The translations under genes and the position numbers were made by a program. Positions 17,698 to 26,451 of a stretch of DNA of 64,000 nucleotides are shown here, piece by piece. Position 1 is the first letter of the stretch. Each line of letters starts with the position of its first letter. The notes below the pieces were generated by a model. That model searched no databases. It was given only the letters and a program-made list of their open reading frames with translations, and was not told the origin of the DNA. Source of the stretch: Ruoffia halotolerans (GTDB taxonomy: Bacteria > Bacillota > Bacilli > Lactobacillales > Aerococcaceae); NCBI RefSeq assembly GCF_014049385.1, contig NZ_JACAOA010000009.1, positions 26,962 to 90,961 of the forward strand. The letters run 5' to 3'.

Positions 17698-18588
17698 ATG
17701 AGTATTTACGAAGGTTCAGCAGTTGCATTGATTACCCCATTTATCGAGAACACAAAGGAAATTGATTGGCGCGCGTTTGAAAGCCTATTAGACTTTCATT
17801 TAGAGAATAGCACAGACGCATTAGTCATTACTGGAACAACCGGTGAGAGTTCTACTTTATCTGATGAAGAGCAAATCAAATTGATTAAATTTGCCGTGAA
17901 ACACGTCGAAGGTAAACTCCCAATCATTGCAGGAACAGGTATTAACGATACACGTCACGCAATTAAATTAAGTCAACAAGCTGAGCATGTGGGAGCAGAT
18001 GCATTACTTATCGTCACCCCATATTACAATAAAGCTTCTTATAATGGTATGTTAGCTCACTTCCGAGCGATTGCTGATTCAGTTAACATTCCAATTATTC
18101 TTTATGATGTTCCTTCTAGAACGGGTACATCGTTAACACCAGAACAGGTAGGTATTTTAGCTGAACATCCAAATATTGTGGCATTAAAAGATGCGGTAGG
18201 TAATTTAGATTACACACGTGCAGTGCTTGATATTGTGCCAGATGATTTCGCTGTATATTCAGGGAACGACGATTTAAATTACGATATTATCGCTTTAGGT
18301 GGTAAAGGTGCTATCTCTGTAACTGCAAATATTCTCCCTAAAGAAGTTCATGATTTATGTCGTCTTGCTTTAGATGGACAAACGGAAGAAGCTCAACAAT
18401 TAAATTATAAACTTGAAGATATCAATCGTAATTTATTTGATGAAGTGAATCCAATCCCAGTAAAATACTTAGTTCACAAAATGAACCGCTGTGCTTTATC
18501 ATATCGTTTACCTATGGTACCACCAAGTGAGGAAAGTGCTGAATTATTAGATACGTACTTAGGCTTAATTGAAAAATACACAATATAA
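17698..18588 (+). CDS. dapA: 4-hydroxy-tetrahydrodipicolinate synthase
   Basis: Condenses pyruvate with aspartate semialdehyde, the committed step to DAP and lysine. It has 296 residues, a TIM barrel of normal length. The Schiff-base lysine is Lys164 in VALKDAVGN; Tyr136 is in LYDVPSRTG; the GTTGESSTLS loop is at 46-55. The SD is AGGAGGA. It lies between lysA and dapB in the riboswitch-controlled operon. Its substrate comes from the product of divergent asd. Confidence 0.97.
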   Translation: MSIYEGSAVALITPFIENTKEIDWRAFESLLDFHLENSTDALVITGTTGESSTLSDEEQIKLIKFAVKHVEGKLPIIAGTGINDTRHAIKLSQQAEHVGADALLIVTPYYNKASYNGMLAHFRAIADSVNIPIILYDVPSRTGTSLTPEQVGILAEHPNIVALKDAVGNLDYTRAVLDIVPDDFAVYSGNDDLNYDIIALGGKGAISVTANILPKEVHDLCRLALDGQTEEAQQLNYKLEDINRNLFDEVNPIPVKYLVHKMNRCALSYRLPMVPPSEESAELLDTYLGLIEKYTI

Positions 18589-18607
18589 AGAATAGAGGAT
18601 TGATAAA

Positions 18608-19378
18608 GTGAATATTATACTAATTGGATCCGATGGGGCGATGGGAAAAGTTGTTACTGAGATCTCGAAAGAGTTCGGTCATCAAGTGATCGCAGGGTTA
18701 CAATCAACTGAAGAAACAGAACAATCTTTTCCAATCGCGACAAATTTTGATGATTTAACACAAGTGGTTGAAGGACTTGATCTTAAACCAGAAGTGATGA
18801 TTGATTTTTCAACTCCTCAATTAACGGAAGAATTACTGGCGTTTGCAGTGGCGCAAAAACTTCCACTTATGCTTGCAACTACAGGGCAAAATGAAGAACA
18901 AGCGCAAGCAATTCAAGAGGCGAGTAAATCTGTTGCTATCTTAGATACTCATAATACTAGTATTGGTGTCAATGTGATGCAGGAAGTGAGTAAGCATCTA
19001 AGTAAAGTATTGTATCCGTTAGGTTATGATATTGAAATTATTGAAAAACACCATCGTTACAAAAAAGATGCACCAAGTGGTACAGCTAAGATGTTGCTAG
19101 ATTCAGTTGAAGAAGGTATGTCAGAAAGTGCTACAAAAGTGTATGGACGTGAAGGTATTGGCGAAGCAAGAGAACACCAAGAAGTTGGCTTACATGCGAT
19201 TCGTGGTGGCGATATTGTAGGAGAACACACGATTATTTTTGCAAATAATCAAGAAACGCTTGAAATTACTCACCGTGCTGGATCAAAAGAGTTATTCGCC
19301 AGAGGGGCTATGGCAGGGGCAGAATTTTTAATTAATCAAGCCGAGCCTGGTATTTATTCAATGAATGATATATTTTAA
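18608..19378 (+). CDS. dapB: 4-hydroxy-tetrahydrodipicolinate reductase
   Basis: NAD(P)H-dependent reduction after DapA in the DAP pathway, 256 residues. The Rossmann motif is IGSDGAMGK near the N-terminus. The substrate-binding signature EKHHRYKKDAPSGTA lies at about 146-160, with catalytic His148/His149 and Lys152/Lys153. The start is GTG 18608 with AGAGGA upstream. It is the last gene of lysA-dapA-dapB and is followed by a 16-bp-stem terminator. The remaining DAP genes (dapD or dapH, aminotransferase, dapE or dapL, dapF) are not in the window. Confidence 0.97.
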   Translation: MNIILIGSDGAMGKVVTEISKEFGHQVIAGLQSTEETEQSFPIATNFDDLTQVVEGLDLKPEVMIDFSTPQLTEELLAFAVAQKLPLMLATTGQNEEQAQAIQEASKSVAILDTHNTSIGVNVMQEVSKHLSKVLYPLGYDIEIIEKHHRYKKDAPSGTAKMLLDSVEEGMSESATKVYGREGIGEAREHQEVGLHAIRGGDIVGEHTIIFANNQETLEITHRAGSKELFARGAMAGAEFLINQAEPGIYSMNDIF

Positions 19379-19413
19379 GCATTTTATGGATTTTGAGAAA
19401 TTAAAAACTGACG

Positions 19414-19457
19414 ACTCAGTGATTGTGGCTAGATTTGCCATAATTGCTGAGTTTTTC
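19414..19457 (+). terminator. Terminator of lysA-dapA-dapB
   Basis: ACTCAGTGATTGTGGC (19414-19429) pairs along its whole length with GCCATAATTGCTGAGT (19437-19452), with three G-T wobbles, then TTTTT. Confidence 0.85.
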
Positions 19458-19472
19458 GTTTTGTATTTTGAT

Positions 19473-19542
19473 TTTCATATCCTTGAGACAATGTCAGGGA
19501 CATTATTCACGATTTCATGTCCTCGAGACAATCTCAAGGACA
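19473..19542. repeat. Two tandem copies of a 30-bp imperfect palindrome, 40-bp period
   Basis: Two 30-bp units (19473-19502 and 19513-19542) share TTTCATRTCCTYGAGACAAT and then STCARGGACA, with four differences. Each contains a near-palindrome (TCCTTGA...TCAGGGA at 19480-19500; TCCTCGAGA...TCTCAAGGA at 19520-19540). The centres are exactly 40 bp apart. They lie between the dapB terminator and the leader ORF of the ABC exporter. They could be paired operator sites for an unknown regulator or the relic of a mobile-element end. The source is not recognised. Confidence 0.7.
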
Positions 19543-19589
19543 CAAGCACATACATATCCAAAAAATATTAAATCCAGATTAGAAATCGC

Positions 19590-19618
19590 TTTACTTTTAG
19601 TTAAACATCGTGTAATCT
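19590..19618 (+). promoter_or_regulatory. Possible promoter of leader ORF and ABC exporter
   Basis: TTTACT (19590-19595), a 17-bp spacer and TAATCT (19613-19618). It is a weak match placed as expected for the leader transcript. Confidence 0.3.
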
Positions 19619-19650
19619 TATTTTTAGAAAACACGAAAGGAGGATGTCAA

Positions 19651-19734
19651 ATGAAACAAGCAGTTCAAGTAAGTTCAAATTTATTTAAAATGACATCACC
19701 TTTTATCGTTCATAATATTAGAGTTTTCATCTAG
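19651..19734 (+). CDS. 27-residue leader peptide upstream of BmrCD-like exporter
   Basis: A small ORF reading MKQAVQVSSNLFKMTSPFIV then HNIRVFI and stop. It has one of the strongest ribosome sites in the window (AAAGGAGG at 19636-19643, 7 bases before ATG). It sits alone between a terminator and an intrinsic terminator that precedes the ABC exporter genes. That is the arrangement of Bacillus bmrB, whose translation controls read-through into bmrCD when ribosome-targeting antibiotics are present. The stop codon lies in one of two mutually exclusive hairpins: TAGACA/TGTCTA (19732-19737 with 19751-19756) or ACTTAGA/TCTAAGT (19737-19743 with 19753-19759). A regulatory leader is inferred; no homology to BmrB sequence is claimed. 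Confidence 0.65.
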   Translation: MKQAVQVSSNLFKMTSPFIVHNIRVFI

Positions 19735-19775
19735 ACACTTAGATCAATGATGTCTAAGTATGTAATTCTACAGCT

Positions 19776-19821
19776 GATATTTTATGAGTCCTTAATTGTG
19801 GTGATAAAATATCTTTTTTTT
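19776..19821 (+). terminator. Attenuator between leader ORF and exporter genes
   Basis: GATATTTTAT (19776-19785) pairs perfectly with ATAAAATATC (19804-19813), followed by eight T. The 5' arm can also pair with CATAATAT in the leader ORF (from 19711; 5 bp, 2-base bulge, 4 bp), a candidate antiterminator if ribosomes expose that segment. Confidence 0.75.
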
Positions 19822-19852
19822 GTGCAAATTTTAATAGGAAAGTTGGGAAACT

Positions 19853-21604
19853 ATGCTTCAGTCAATGTGGAATTACATTAAGAAACACCCTGGGAAGTAT
19901 ATATTTGGAGGTATGACAGCAGTTTTTACCAGTATATTATATATTTTCCCAAATTATATTATTCAACTCTTTATCGATGATATTGTGACGAGTCGATTGA
20001 CTCAAGATGTCTTAGGGCGTTATTTATTCTTTTTATTTATATTAATGATATTAATTTATGCGGGGGATGTGACTTGGTTGAGAATTTTATTTGGAGAGTC
20101 ATATCAATTTCAGAAAGAATTAAGACAAACGGGCTTTAAAAGTTTACTTGGCTTTCGTGCTTCCTTTTATGAAACTTTTCGGTCTGGAGATTTGATGACA
20201 CGAATGACGTCCGATATCGATACAATAGGAATGTTATTAGGTTATGGATTAATGATTATATTGGGAGACGGAGCGTTATTACTTAGTTTCCTTGCAGTTA
20301 TGATTTTTACGATTTCTTGGCAAGTCACTTTAGTGAGTTTAATTCCTTTATTAATCTTTGGAGTTATTATTTATTTTCTAAGTAAAGAAGTAGATAAGCG
20401 TTATGATGCGATTAGAGATTCTGTTGCTGAATTGAGTAATGAAGTGTTAGAAGTGGTTGATGGTGTTCGTGTGATGCGGGCATATGGACGGAAAGATTTG
20501 GAACAAAAAAGATTTCAAGAAAAGACACAAAAAGTTGTCGATAAAGCGAATCATTTGGCGATTGTGAACGGATTATTTGGTCAAATTGCTAAAGCGTTTG
20601 GTGGGCTAAGTATTGCCATTGGACTCATGTATTGTAGTTATTTAGTGAATTTAGGTCAATTATCAGTGGGTAAATTAGTATCTTTTCAATTATATTTAGC
20701 TATGTTAAATGGAACAATTTGGGGAATGACAGAAATAGTTGTTATTTATCAGCAAGGTAAAGTTTCATTTGAGAAACTTAATAATTTAATCAAAGCAAAT
20801 GATCTCATGGAAGCAGACGGTCATCTGACGCTAGATTCGATTGAAAGCATTGAATTTCAAGATTATTCTTTTAAATATAAAGAGGATGATAAAGAGACGA
20901 TTAAAAATCTTAATTTTACGCTTCAACGAGGAGAAACGTTGGGAATTGTCGGTAAGACCGGGAGTGGGAAAACGACGATTATTCGACAACTATTAAGACA
21001 GTATCCGATTAGTGGAACTGGAACTATCATCCTCAATGGTCGAGATATTCATGAATATCAACGGGAAAATTTAGAAGCGATGATTGGCTATGTGCCACAA
21101 GAACACATACTTTTTTCTCAAACAGTAAAATATAATATTCTTTTTGGAAATAGTGAAGCCAATGAAGAAGAACAATTACCTCAAGCGATTGAAAATGCGG
21201 CCTTTACGAAAGATTTAGAACGCATGTCAGAAGGGCTTAAAACATTAATTGGTGAAAAAGGTGTGTCGATATCCGGAGGACAAAAGCAAAGGGTATCAAT
21301 TGCCAGAGCTCTAATTAAAGAACCAGAGCTTTTAATACTAGATGATTCACTATCAGCGGTTGATGCAAAGACTGAAAGAGCCATCATTACGAATATTCAA
21401 AGCATCCGTGGTGACAAGACAAATATTATTGTCACTCATAGGCTTTCTGCAGTCAATCAAGCGGATATGATTATAGTTGTAGACGATGGACGCATCGTTG
21501 AATCTGGGTCACCGAAAGAATTATTAGCTAACGAAGGTTGGTATTACGAACAATTCAATAAACAAAAATCAGAAGGGGGCGCTGAGAATGAAAACATTCA
21601 TTAG
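19853..21604 (+). CDS. bmrC: ABC exporter subunit, BmrC/YheI-like (degenerate ATP site)
   Basis: Half-transporter of the type IV (MsbA-like) exporter class, 583 residues: six-helix membrane domain (about 1-310) then ATPase. Walker A is GIVGKTGSGKTTIIRQL, the signature is VSISGGQKQRVSIARAL, and Walker B is LLILDDSLSAVDAKTE. The residue after the Walker B Asp, normally catalytic Glu, is Asp, so this subunit supplies the degenerate site of a heterodimer, as in BmrC. It overlaps the next gene by 17 bp. It is probably half of a multidrug exporter controlled by the upstream leader and attenuator. The SD before ATG 19853 is weak (GGAAAGTTGGGAAA). Expression may therefore depend on read-through and on unusual initiation. 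Confidence 0.85.
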   Translation: MLQSMWNYIKKHPGKYIFGGMTAVFTSILYIFPNYIIQLFIDDIVTSRLTQDVLGRYLFFLFILMILIYAGDVTWLRILFGESYQFQKELRQTGFKSLLGFRASFYETFRSGDLMTRMTSDIDTIGMLLGYGLMIILGDGALLLSFLAVMIFTISWQVTLVSLIPLLIFGVIIYFLSKEVDKRYDAIRDSVAELSNEVLEVVDGVRVMRAYGRKDLEQKRFQEKTQKVVDKANHLAIVNGLFGQIAKAFGGLSIAIGLMYCSYLVNLGQLSVGKLVSFQLYLAMLNGTIWGMTEIVVIYQQGKVSFEKLNNLIKANDLMEADGHLTLDSIESIEFQDYSFKYKEDDKETIKNLNFTLQRGETLGIVGKTGSGKTTIIRQLLRQYPISGTGTIILNGRDIHEYQRENLEAMIGYVPQEHILFSQTVKYNILFGNSEANEEEQLPQAIENAAFTKDLERMSEGLKTLIGEKGVSISGGQKQRVSIARALIKEPELLILDDSLSAVDAKTERAIITNIQSIRGDKTNIIVTHRLSAVNQADMIIVVDDGRIVESGSPKELLANEGWYYEQFNKQKSEGGAENENIH

Positions 21605-23333
21605 ACTACTCGGTTACTTACGATTTGAATGGAAACTCTTGTTATCAGGCTTCATTCTGTTGATTTTCTCTACGGGCCTTTCAATCTACACACCAATTAT
21701 CGCAAGTAAAATGATTGATTACGTGTCCCAATCTATTGCGAATGTAGAGACAGTTAATCTACCCTTTATTACGAAACAATTTAGCTTTTATCTTATTATT
21801 ACATTTATCTCAGCGATACTTGGTTATATAGGATATTTGCTCTTAGCGAATGGATCAAATCGGCTAAGTAAAGTCATTCGGGATGAGGCGCATGAACATA
21901 TGCAAAAGTTACCGGTAAGTTATTTTGATGATATTCCAGCGGGTAAGATATCGGCTAGAATCGTGAATGATACTGAGGTTTTAAGAGAGAACTTTTTCGC
22001 AAATTTCACAACACAAATACTCATTAATACAATGACCATTCTAGGCGTATATATTGGTATGTTTGCTGTTAGTCCAACAATTGCGAGTTGGTTATTACTG
22101 CTCATACCAATTATCGTCGTTTGGCAAATGGCTTTCTCTAAAAAAATTCAACCAATCAATACTTTATGGAGAGAATCTGTTAGTGAATTGAATAGTAAAA
22201 TTGCCGAAATTGTTCAAGGTGTGTCAATTGTTCAAGTATTCAATCAACAAGAGCACATGGCTGAAGAATTTGAGCAAGTTAATCAAACCTGGCTTAATAC
22301 TAGAAAAGAATCCCTTAAGTATGAAGCGTTCTTTGCTTGGAACTTGTCTGGGCTCTTTAAGAGTATTGTTACCTTACTTGTGATGTTGTATATAGGAACG
22401 CAGTTCACAAATGGCATATTATCAATATCGATTGGAACCTTGTATATTGTTATCAATTATGTTGAACGATTATTTGATCCTATTACTATGATTGTTCGTT
22501 TGATTACAATATTGCAACAAGCTTTATCCGCAGGAATGCGAGTGTTCGAGTTAATAGATACTCCGGTAGAGAAAGATTCCAACAAACAATTAATAGTTAC
22601 TCAAGGAAATGTTGAGTTTAATGATGTGACCTTTGCATATCAAGAAGGCAATAATGTATTGCATCAATTAAATTTCCATGTTAATGCAGGTGAGACCATC
22701 GGTTTAGTCGGACACACAGGGTCCGGTAAAAGTTCGATTATTAACTTACTATTTCGCTTTTACGATCCACAAGAAGGCCAAATAATCATAGATGGTCAAA
22801 ATATTAAAGAATATAATCGAGAAAGCATCCGAGAAAACATGGGGATTGTCTTGCAAGAACCGTATTTATTTTCTGGTACGGTTGCGACAAATATCAGTAT
22901 GAATAATCCTGAGATAACTGATGAAATGGTGCTCGATGCACTTATCAAAGTTGGAGCACAACCATTAATTGATAAATTAGAAAAAGGGATTCATTCGGAA
23001 GTTGTGGAAAAAGGACAAGCTTTTTCTTCAGGGGAGAGACAATTGATATCCTTTGCTCGTACCTTAGCCAATAATCCAAAAATATTGATACTTGACGAAG
23101 CAACGTCACATATTGACACTGAGACTGAGGAAATTATTCAACATGCGATGAAAGTTGTAAAAGAAGGACGTACGACCTTTATTGTAGCGCACCGACTTTC
23201 GACCATTAAAGATGCAGATCAAATCATCGTCATGGACAACGGACATATCCAAGAGAGAGGCACTCACAGAGAGTTACTTGATCTGGGAGGCACATATACG
23301 CAAATGTATCAAATGCAAGGAAGTATGGCATAA
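21588..23333 (+). CDS. bmrD: ABC exporter subunit, BmrD/YheH-like (catalytic ATP site)
   Basis: Second half-transporter, 581 residues: six-helix membrane domain then ATPase. Walker A is GLVGHTGSGKSSIINLL, the signature is the unusual FSSGERQLISFARTLANN (SSGE in place of SGGQ), and Walker B is ILILDEATSHIDTETEE with the catalytic Glu intact. The pair of a DD Walker B partner and an SSGER partner is the hallmark of BmrCD-type asymmetric exporters. The start at 21588 (ATG with GAAGGGGGC upstream) overlaps the preceding gene, so translation is coupled. Substrates are unknown; BmrCD exports several drugs. Confidence 0.87.
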   Translation: MKTFIRLLGYLRFEWKLLLSGFILLIFSTGLSIYTPIIASKMIDYVSQSIANVETVNLPFITKQFSFYLIITFISAILGYIGYLLLANGSNRLSKVIRDEAHEHMQKLPVSYFDDIPAGKISARIVNDTEVLRENFFANFTTQILINTMTILGVYIGMFAVSPTIASWLLLLIPIIVVWQMAFSKKIQPINTLWRESVSELNSKIAEIVQGVSIVQVFNQQEHMAEEFEQVNQTWLNTRKESLKYEAFFAWNLSGLFKSIVTLLVMLYIGTQFTNGILSISIGTLYIVINYVERLFDPITMIVRLITILQQALSAGMRVFELIDTPVEKDSNKQLIVTQGNVEFNDVTFAYQEGNNVLHQLNFHVNAGETIGLVGHTGSGKSSIINLLFRFYDPQEGQIIIDGQNIKEYNRESIRENMGIVLQEPYLFSGTVATNISMNNPEITDEMVLDALIKVGAQPLIDKLEKGIHSEVVEKGQAFSSGERQLISFARTLANNPKILILDEATSHIDTETEEIIQHAMKVVKEGRTTFIVAHRLSTIKDADQIIVMDNGHIQERGTHRELLDLGGTYTQMYQMQGSMA

Positions 23334-23339
23334 AAATAA

Positions 23340-23378
23340 CGCAGGACAAGGGAATCAACCCCCAAGTCCTGCGCTTTT
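23340..23378. terminator. Terminator after exporter operon
   Basis: CGCAGGAC (23340-23347) pairs with GTCCTGCG (23366-23373), with inner GGG/CCC, followed by CTTTTAATT. It lies between convergent genes and may also serve the minus-strand gene. Confidence 0.8.
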
Positions 23379-23398
23379 AATTGTTTACAATAGTTTGA

Positions 23399-24094
23399 CT
23401 AATCATTTGCTGCTTCATCAGCAACATCTTTAAAGTGGTCAACTTGATTATATGCTAGCATCTCGAAATGTCCGTTTTGATATTTAACAATTGATACGGA
23501 TGCATTTTGTAATGGTTCAGTTTCATCGAAATCAGCAACTAAACCATGCAATAAATTACGAATTGTCATACCGTGACACACAACTAAAATGTTTTGGTCC
23601 GTTCCAGCGTGACGGTTTAGTAATTTTAGTAAACCAGATTCAACACGATTCCAAAATTCAGTATAGTTTTCTGCAAAGTGATATGGATCCGCTTCTTTGA
23701 ACATATTCATAATATCTTGAATTTGATTCTCTGTTCCTTCAGGCAACCCGTGTTTGATGTTTACCCTTTGCTCAACTTCTGGCCAAACTTCAGCAGCAGA
23801 AAGGCCTTCAAAAGACCCAAAGTGAACTTCACGAAATTCTGGCATTTGTTCGATTTCTAAGTGCTCATTTTTATGATTTTCTTCTAAGATAATTGAAGCT
23901 GTATCAATTGTTCGTTTTAAATCACTCGTATATACAGCATCAAATTCAATATCGGCTAGACCTCTACCACTGCGGTGAACGTTTTTAATTCCATCTTCGG
24001 TTAATAATGCATTTGACCATCCTTGCATGCGACCATAAAAATTAAAATATGTTTCACCGTGGCGTACAAAATAAAATGTTACTCCTTTACTCAT
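23399..24094 (-). CDS. Histidine phosphatase superfamily protein (phosphoglycerate mutase-like)
   Basis: 231 residues. The phosphohistidine motif is VRHGETYFNFYGRMQGWSN at about residues 10-28. A conserved acid lies in FREVHFGSFEGLSAAEVW, and the second active-site histidine is in VVCHGMTIRNLLHG. The family includes cofactor-dependent phosphoglycerate mutases and broad phosphatases; the lack of full GpmA insertions favours a phosphatase, substrate unknown. AGGAGG precedes the ATG at 24094. A minus-strand TATAAT (24127-24122) is a likely -10. It is convergent with the ABC exporter genes and divergent from the YihY gene. Confidence 0.85.
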   Translation of the reverse strand: MSKGVTFYFVRHGETYFNFYGRMQGWSNALLTEDGIKNVHRSGRGLADIEFDAVYTSDLKRTIDTASIILEENHKNEHLEIEQMPEFREVHFGSFEGLSAAEVWPEVEQRVNIKHGLPEGTENQIQDIMNMFKEADPYHFAENYTEFWNRVESGLLKLLNRHAGTDQNILVVCHGMTIRNLLHGLVADFDETEPLQNASVSIVKYQNGHFEMLAYNQVDHFKDVADEAAND

Positions 24095-24206
24095 GCCTTA
24101 CCTCCTAATTGTTCTAAATTCATTATACTATAGAAAACACTTGTGTCTAAGAAATTAAAGGAAAATATAAAAAGTCTAGATTATTACAGATTCTTAAAGT
24201 GCAAAA

Positions 24207-24215
24207 TGATATAAT
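24207..24215 (+). promoter_or_regulatory. Extended -10 promoter of yihY-rodA
   Basis: TGATATAAT, a consensus extended -10. The -35 is poor. Confidence 0.6.
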
Positions 24216-24265
24216 ATGTGATAATCTTATGTAGTTATAAAAATGAATTGAAAGGTCTGATAGAG

Positions 24266-25222
24266 ATGGATCAACCTTCGGTATTTAATAAGCTAATGAA
24301 GACATTCCAAATTAATAATCAACAGTTGGCTTTTGGAAGTTATGCTGCTGAATTATCATTTTATGTTATTTGGGCGTTAGTGCCGTTAATGCTTGCATTA
24401 TCAAATATTATTGCTATACTTCCTTTTTCAGAAGCGCAAATTATTGACACAATTCAATTAGCCTTACCAGATGAAGTCGAGGTAGCGATTATTCCCTTAT
24501 TGGAGACTTATTTAACAGGTACAAGTTCAGGTTTGTTCTCGCTAAGTTTAATCATTTCATTATGGCCAGCTTCGAATGTATTTAATACAATGCAACGTGT
24601 TCTAAATACAATATATAAAACTGTACCTAGAAAAAACTTTTTTATTGCACGATTATTTGCATATGTATTTACTTTACTCATCGTCATTGCGTTAGTTACA
24701 TTTACATTCGCACTTGTATTCGGCGAGACAATTATTGACTATATTCAGGAAGTCTTTGGTATTCAATTTTTCTTATTGGATTTTTTTGTGAATCAGGGTT
24801 GGATTTTAGGTTTGCTAGGTATTTTTATTCTATTAATTGGAATATACCAATTTATGCCAAATGTTAAATGGCCAATCAAATATGCAATACCTGGTACAGT
24901 ATTTGCCTTACTAGGCTTTATCTTAGTATCTCAGTTATTCAATGTTTATATGAGATTTGCTGGAGGTAATGTTGGTGGGGGCACGATTGGAGTATTCATG
25001 GTTGCAATCATTTGGTTATATTTAAATGCGATGGTTATTGCCATAGGAGCTTACATCAATGTCTTTTATCATGATTTTAAAGAGAAAAGTTATCGGCAAT
25101 TGGTTGAAGAAACTAGTAAGTATCAATCATTTGTCTCATATAGTGATAACTTTAGACAAGCAAATTTAAATCAGTTTGAATTGACCAATAAGATATACAA
25201 GAATTTTACAAACAAGCAATAA
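24266..25222 (+). CDS. YihY/BrkB family membrane protein
   Basis: Polytopic membrane protein, 318 residues, with about six hydrophobic segments. The YihY signatures are FGSYAAELSFYVIWALVPLM near the N-terminus and FMPNVKWPIKYAIPGTVFA then AGGNVGGGTIGVFMVAIIWL. The family was once misnamed RNase BN; its role is unknown. ATG 24266 is chosen because AAAGG lies 10 bases upstream. The longer GTG start at 24218 sits only a few bases from the -10. A hydrophilic C-terminal tail follows the last helix. It lies 15 bp before the rodA-like gene, likely in one operon. Confidence 0.88.
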   Translation: MDQPSVFNKLMKTFQINNQQLAFGSYAAELSFYVIWALVPLMLALSNIIAILPFSEAQIIDTIQLALPDEVEVAIIPLLETYLTGTSSGLFSLSLIISLWPASNVFNTMQRVLNTIYKTVPRKNFFIARLFAYVFTLLIVIALVTFTFALVFGETIIDYIQEVFGIQFFLLDFFVNQGWILGLLGIFILLIGIYQFMPNVKWPIKYAIPGTVFALLGFILVSQLFNVYMRFAGGNVGGGTIGVFMVAIIWLYLNAMVIAIGAYINVFYHDFKEKSYRQLVEETSKYQSFVSYSDNFRQANLNQFELTNKIYKNFTNKQ

Positions 25223-25237
25223 AGAAAGGTGAAATGA

Positions 25238-26431
25238 ATGACATCTATTAGACAAATACGTCGAGATAATGAGAACCGCATCGATTACGGCATTATCTTA
25301 AATGTTATGGTCTTAGCAATCATCGGATTGTTAAGTGTATACTCAACAACAACACTCATAGAAGGGGGTAACCTCGTTCCAACTTTATTCCACGCCTTAT
25401 GGTATGGGGTAGGTACGATTGCTGTTATTGCGGCGATGCAATTAGATAGTGAACAATATTGGAAGCTTTCCACTTATTTATACGGATTCGGTTTACTACT
25501 ATTAGTATTAGTACTGTTCTTCTATGATAGAGAATTAGCCGTTACAGGGGCAAGAAGTTGGTTAAGAATCGGTTCGCTATCGGTTCAACCTTCAGAGCTT
25601 TTCAAACCTGCTTATATAGTATTTATGGCACGTGTTGTCACTGAGCATAATAATAAATACCCTAATCGTACGATAAAGACAGACTTTATGCAATTAGGAA
25701 AAATATTGATGTTCGCTGCACCACCGATGATTTTAATTCAGTTACAAAACGACTTAGGAACAAACTTAGTTATCATGTCGATTACTGCTGGAATTATTCT
25801 CATGTCAGGAATCAGTTGGAAAATTCTTGCGCCAATTGCGACAACCGTTATTGTTGTTGCGGGAGGAATTATTATTGTCGTTGAGAATTTCCCGGAATTT
25901 CTAATAGATAATAATCTTGTTCAAGAATATCAAATTAACCGTATCTTAGACTGGTTACGTCCCTTTGAAAATACACAAGGGAGTGGGTATCAGTTAGCGC
26001 AAAGTATTAAAGCTGTTGGATCGGGTCAATTGAGTGGTAAAGGCTTTGGGGTTTCACAAGTTACCGTACCGGTTCGTGAATCTGACTTTATCTTTACGAC
26101 TATCGCTGAAAACTTCGGATTCTTAGGAAGCTCAGTTTTACTCTTTGTTTATTTCATTTTAATTTATCAAATCGTACAAATCTGCTTTAAAACACGTAAT
26201 GAGTTTTATTCATATATTGCTGCAGGTGTTATTTCAATGATTTTATTCCACGTTCTAGAGAATATCGGAATGGCGATTGGTTTATTACCAATCACAGGGG
26301 TTCCACTGCCATTTGTTTCTCAAGGTGGTTCGGCTTTACTAGGGAATATGATTGGGATTGGTTTAGTTCTATCAATGAAATATCATCACCGAAGCTATAT
26401 GTTTGGTATGGAAGATGATTTTAGTTATTAA
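25238..26431 (+). CDS. rodA: RodA-like SEDS peptidoglycan glycosyltransferase
   Basis: SEDS-family polymerase, 397 residues, about ten membrane segments. It polymerises lipid II together with a class B PBP. Landmarks are ARSWLRIGSLSVQPSELFKP, the large extracellular loop containing NRILDWLRPFENTQGSGYQL, ESDFIFTTIAENFGFLG, and the C-terminal PITGVPLPFVSQGGSALLGN. The loop and LENIGMAIGLLP favour RodA over FtsW, but SEDS paralogues are hard to tell apart by eye. GAAAGGTG precedes the ATG. It is probably in an operon with YihY and the following lipoyl-domain gene. Confidence 0.88.
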   Translation: MTSIRQIRRDNENRIDYGIILNVMVLAIIGLLSVYSTTTLIEGGNLVPTLFHALWYGVGTIAVIAAMQLDSEQYWKLSTYLYGFGLLLLVLVLFFYDRELAVTGARSWLRIGSLSVQPSELFKPAYIVFMARVVTEHNNKYPNRTIKTDFMQLGKILMFAAPPMILIQLQNDLGTNLVIMSITAGIILMSGISWKILAPIATTVIVVAGGIIIVVENFPEFLIDNNLVQEYQINRILDWLRPFENTQGSGYQLAQSIKAVGSGQLSGKGFGVSQVTVPVRESDFIFTTIAENFGFLGSSVLLFVYFILIYQIVQICFKTRNEFYSYIAAGVISMILFHVLENIGMAIGLLPITGVPLPFVSQGGSALLGNMIGIGLVLSMKYHHRSYMFGMEDDFSY

Positions 26432-26451
26432 ATTCAGAAGGGTGATTAATA

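Noticed and set aside
14924..19378. Complete DAP pathway in the window
   Set aside because: Only asd, dapA, dapB and lysA are present; the succinylase or acetylase branch, aminotransferase, deacylase and epimerase are not.
19365..19571. 68-codon ORF after dapB
   Set aside because: It runs through the dapB terminator and the tandem repeats, has no SD and no family resemblance.
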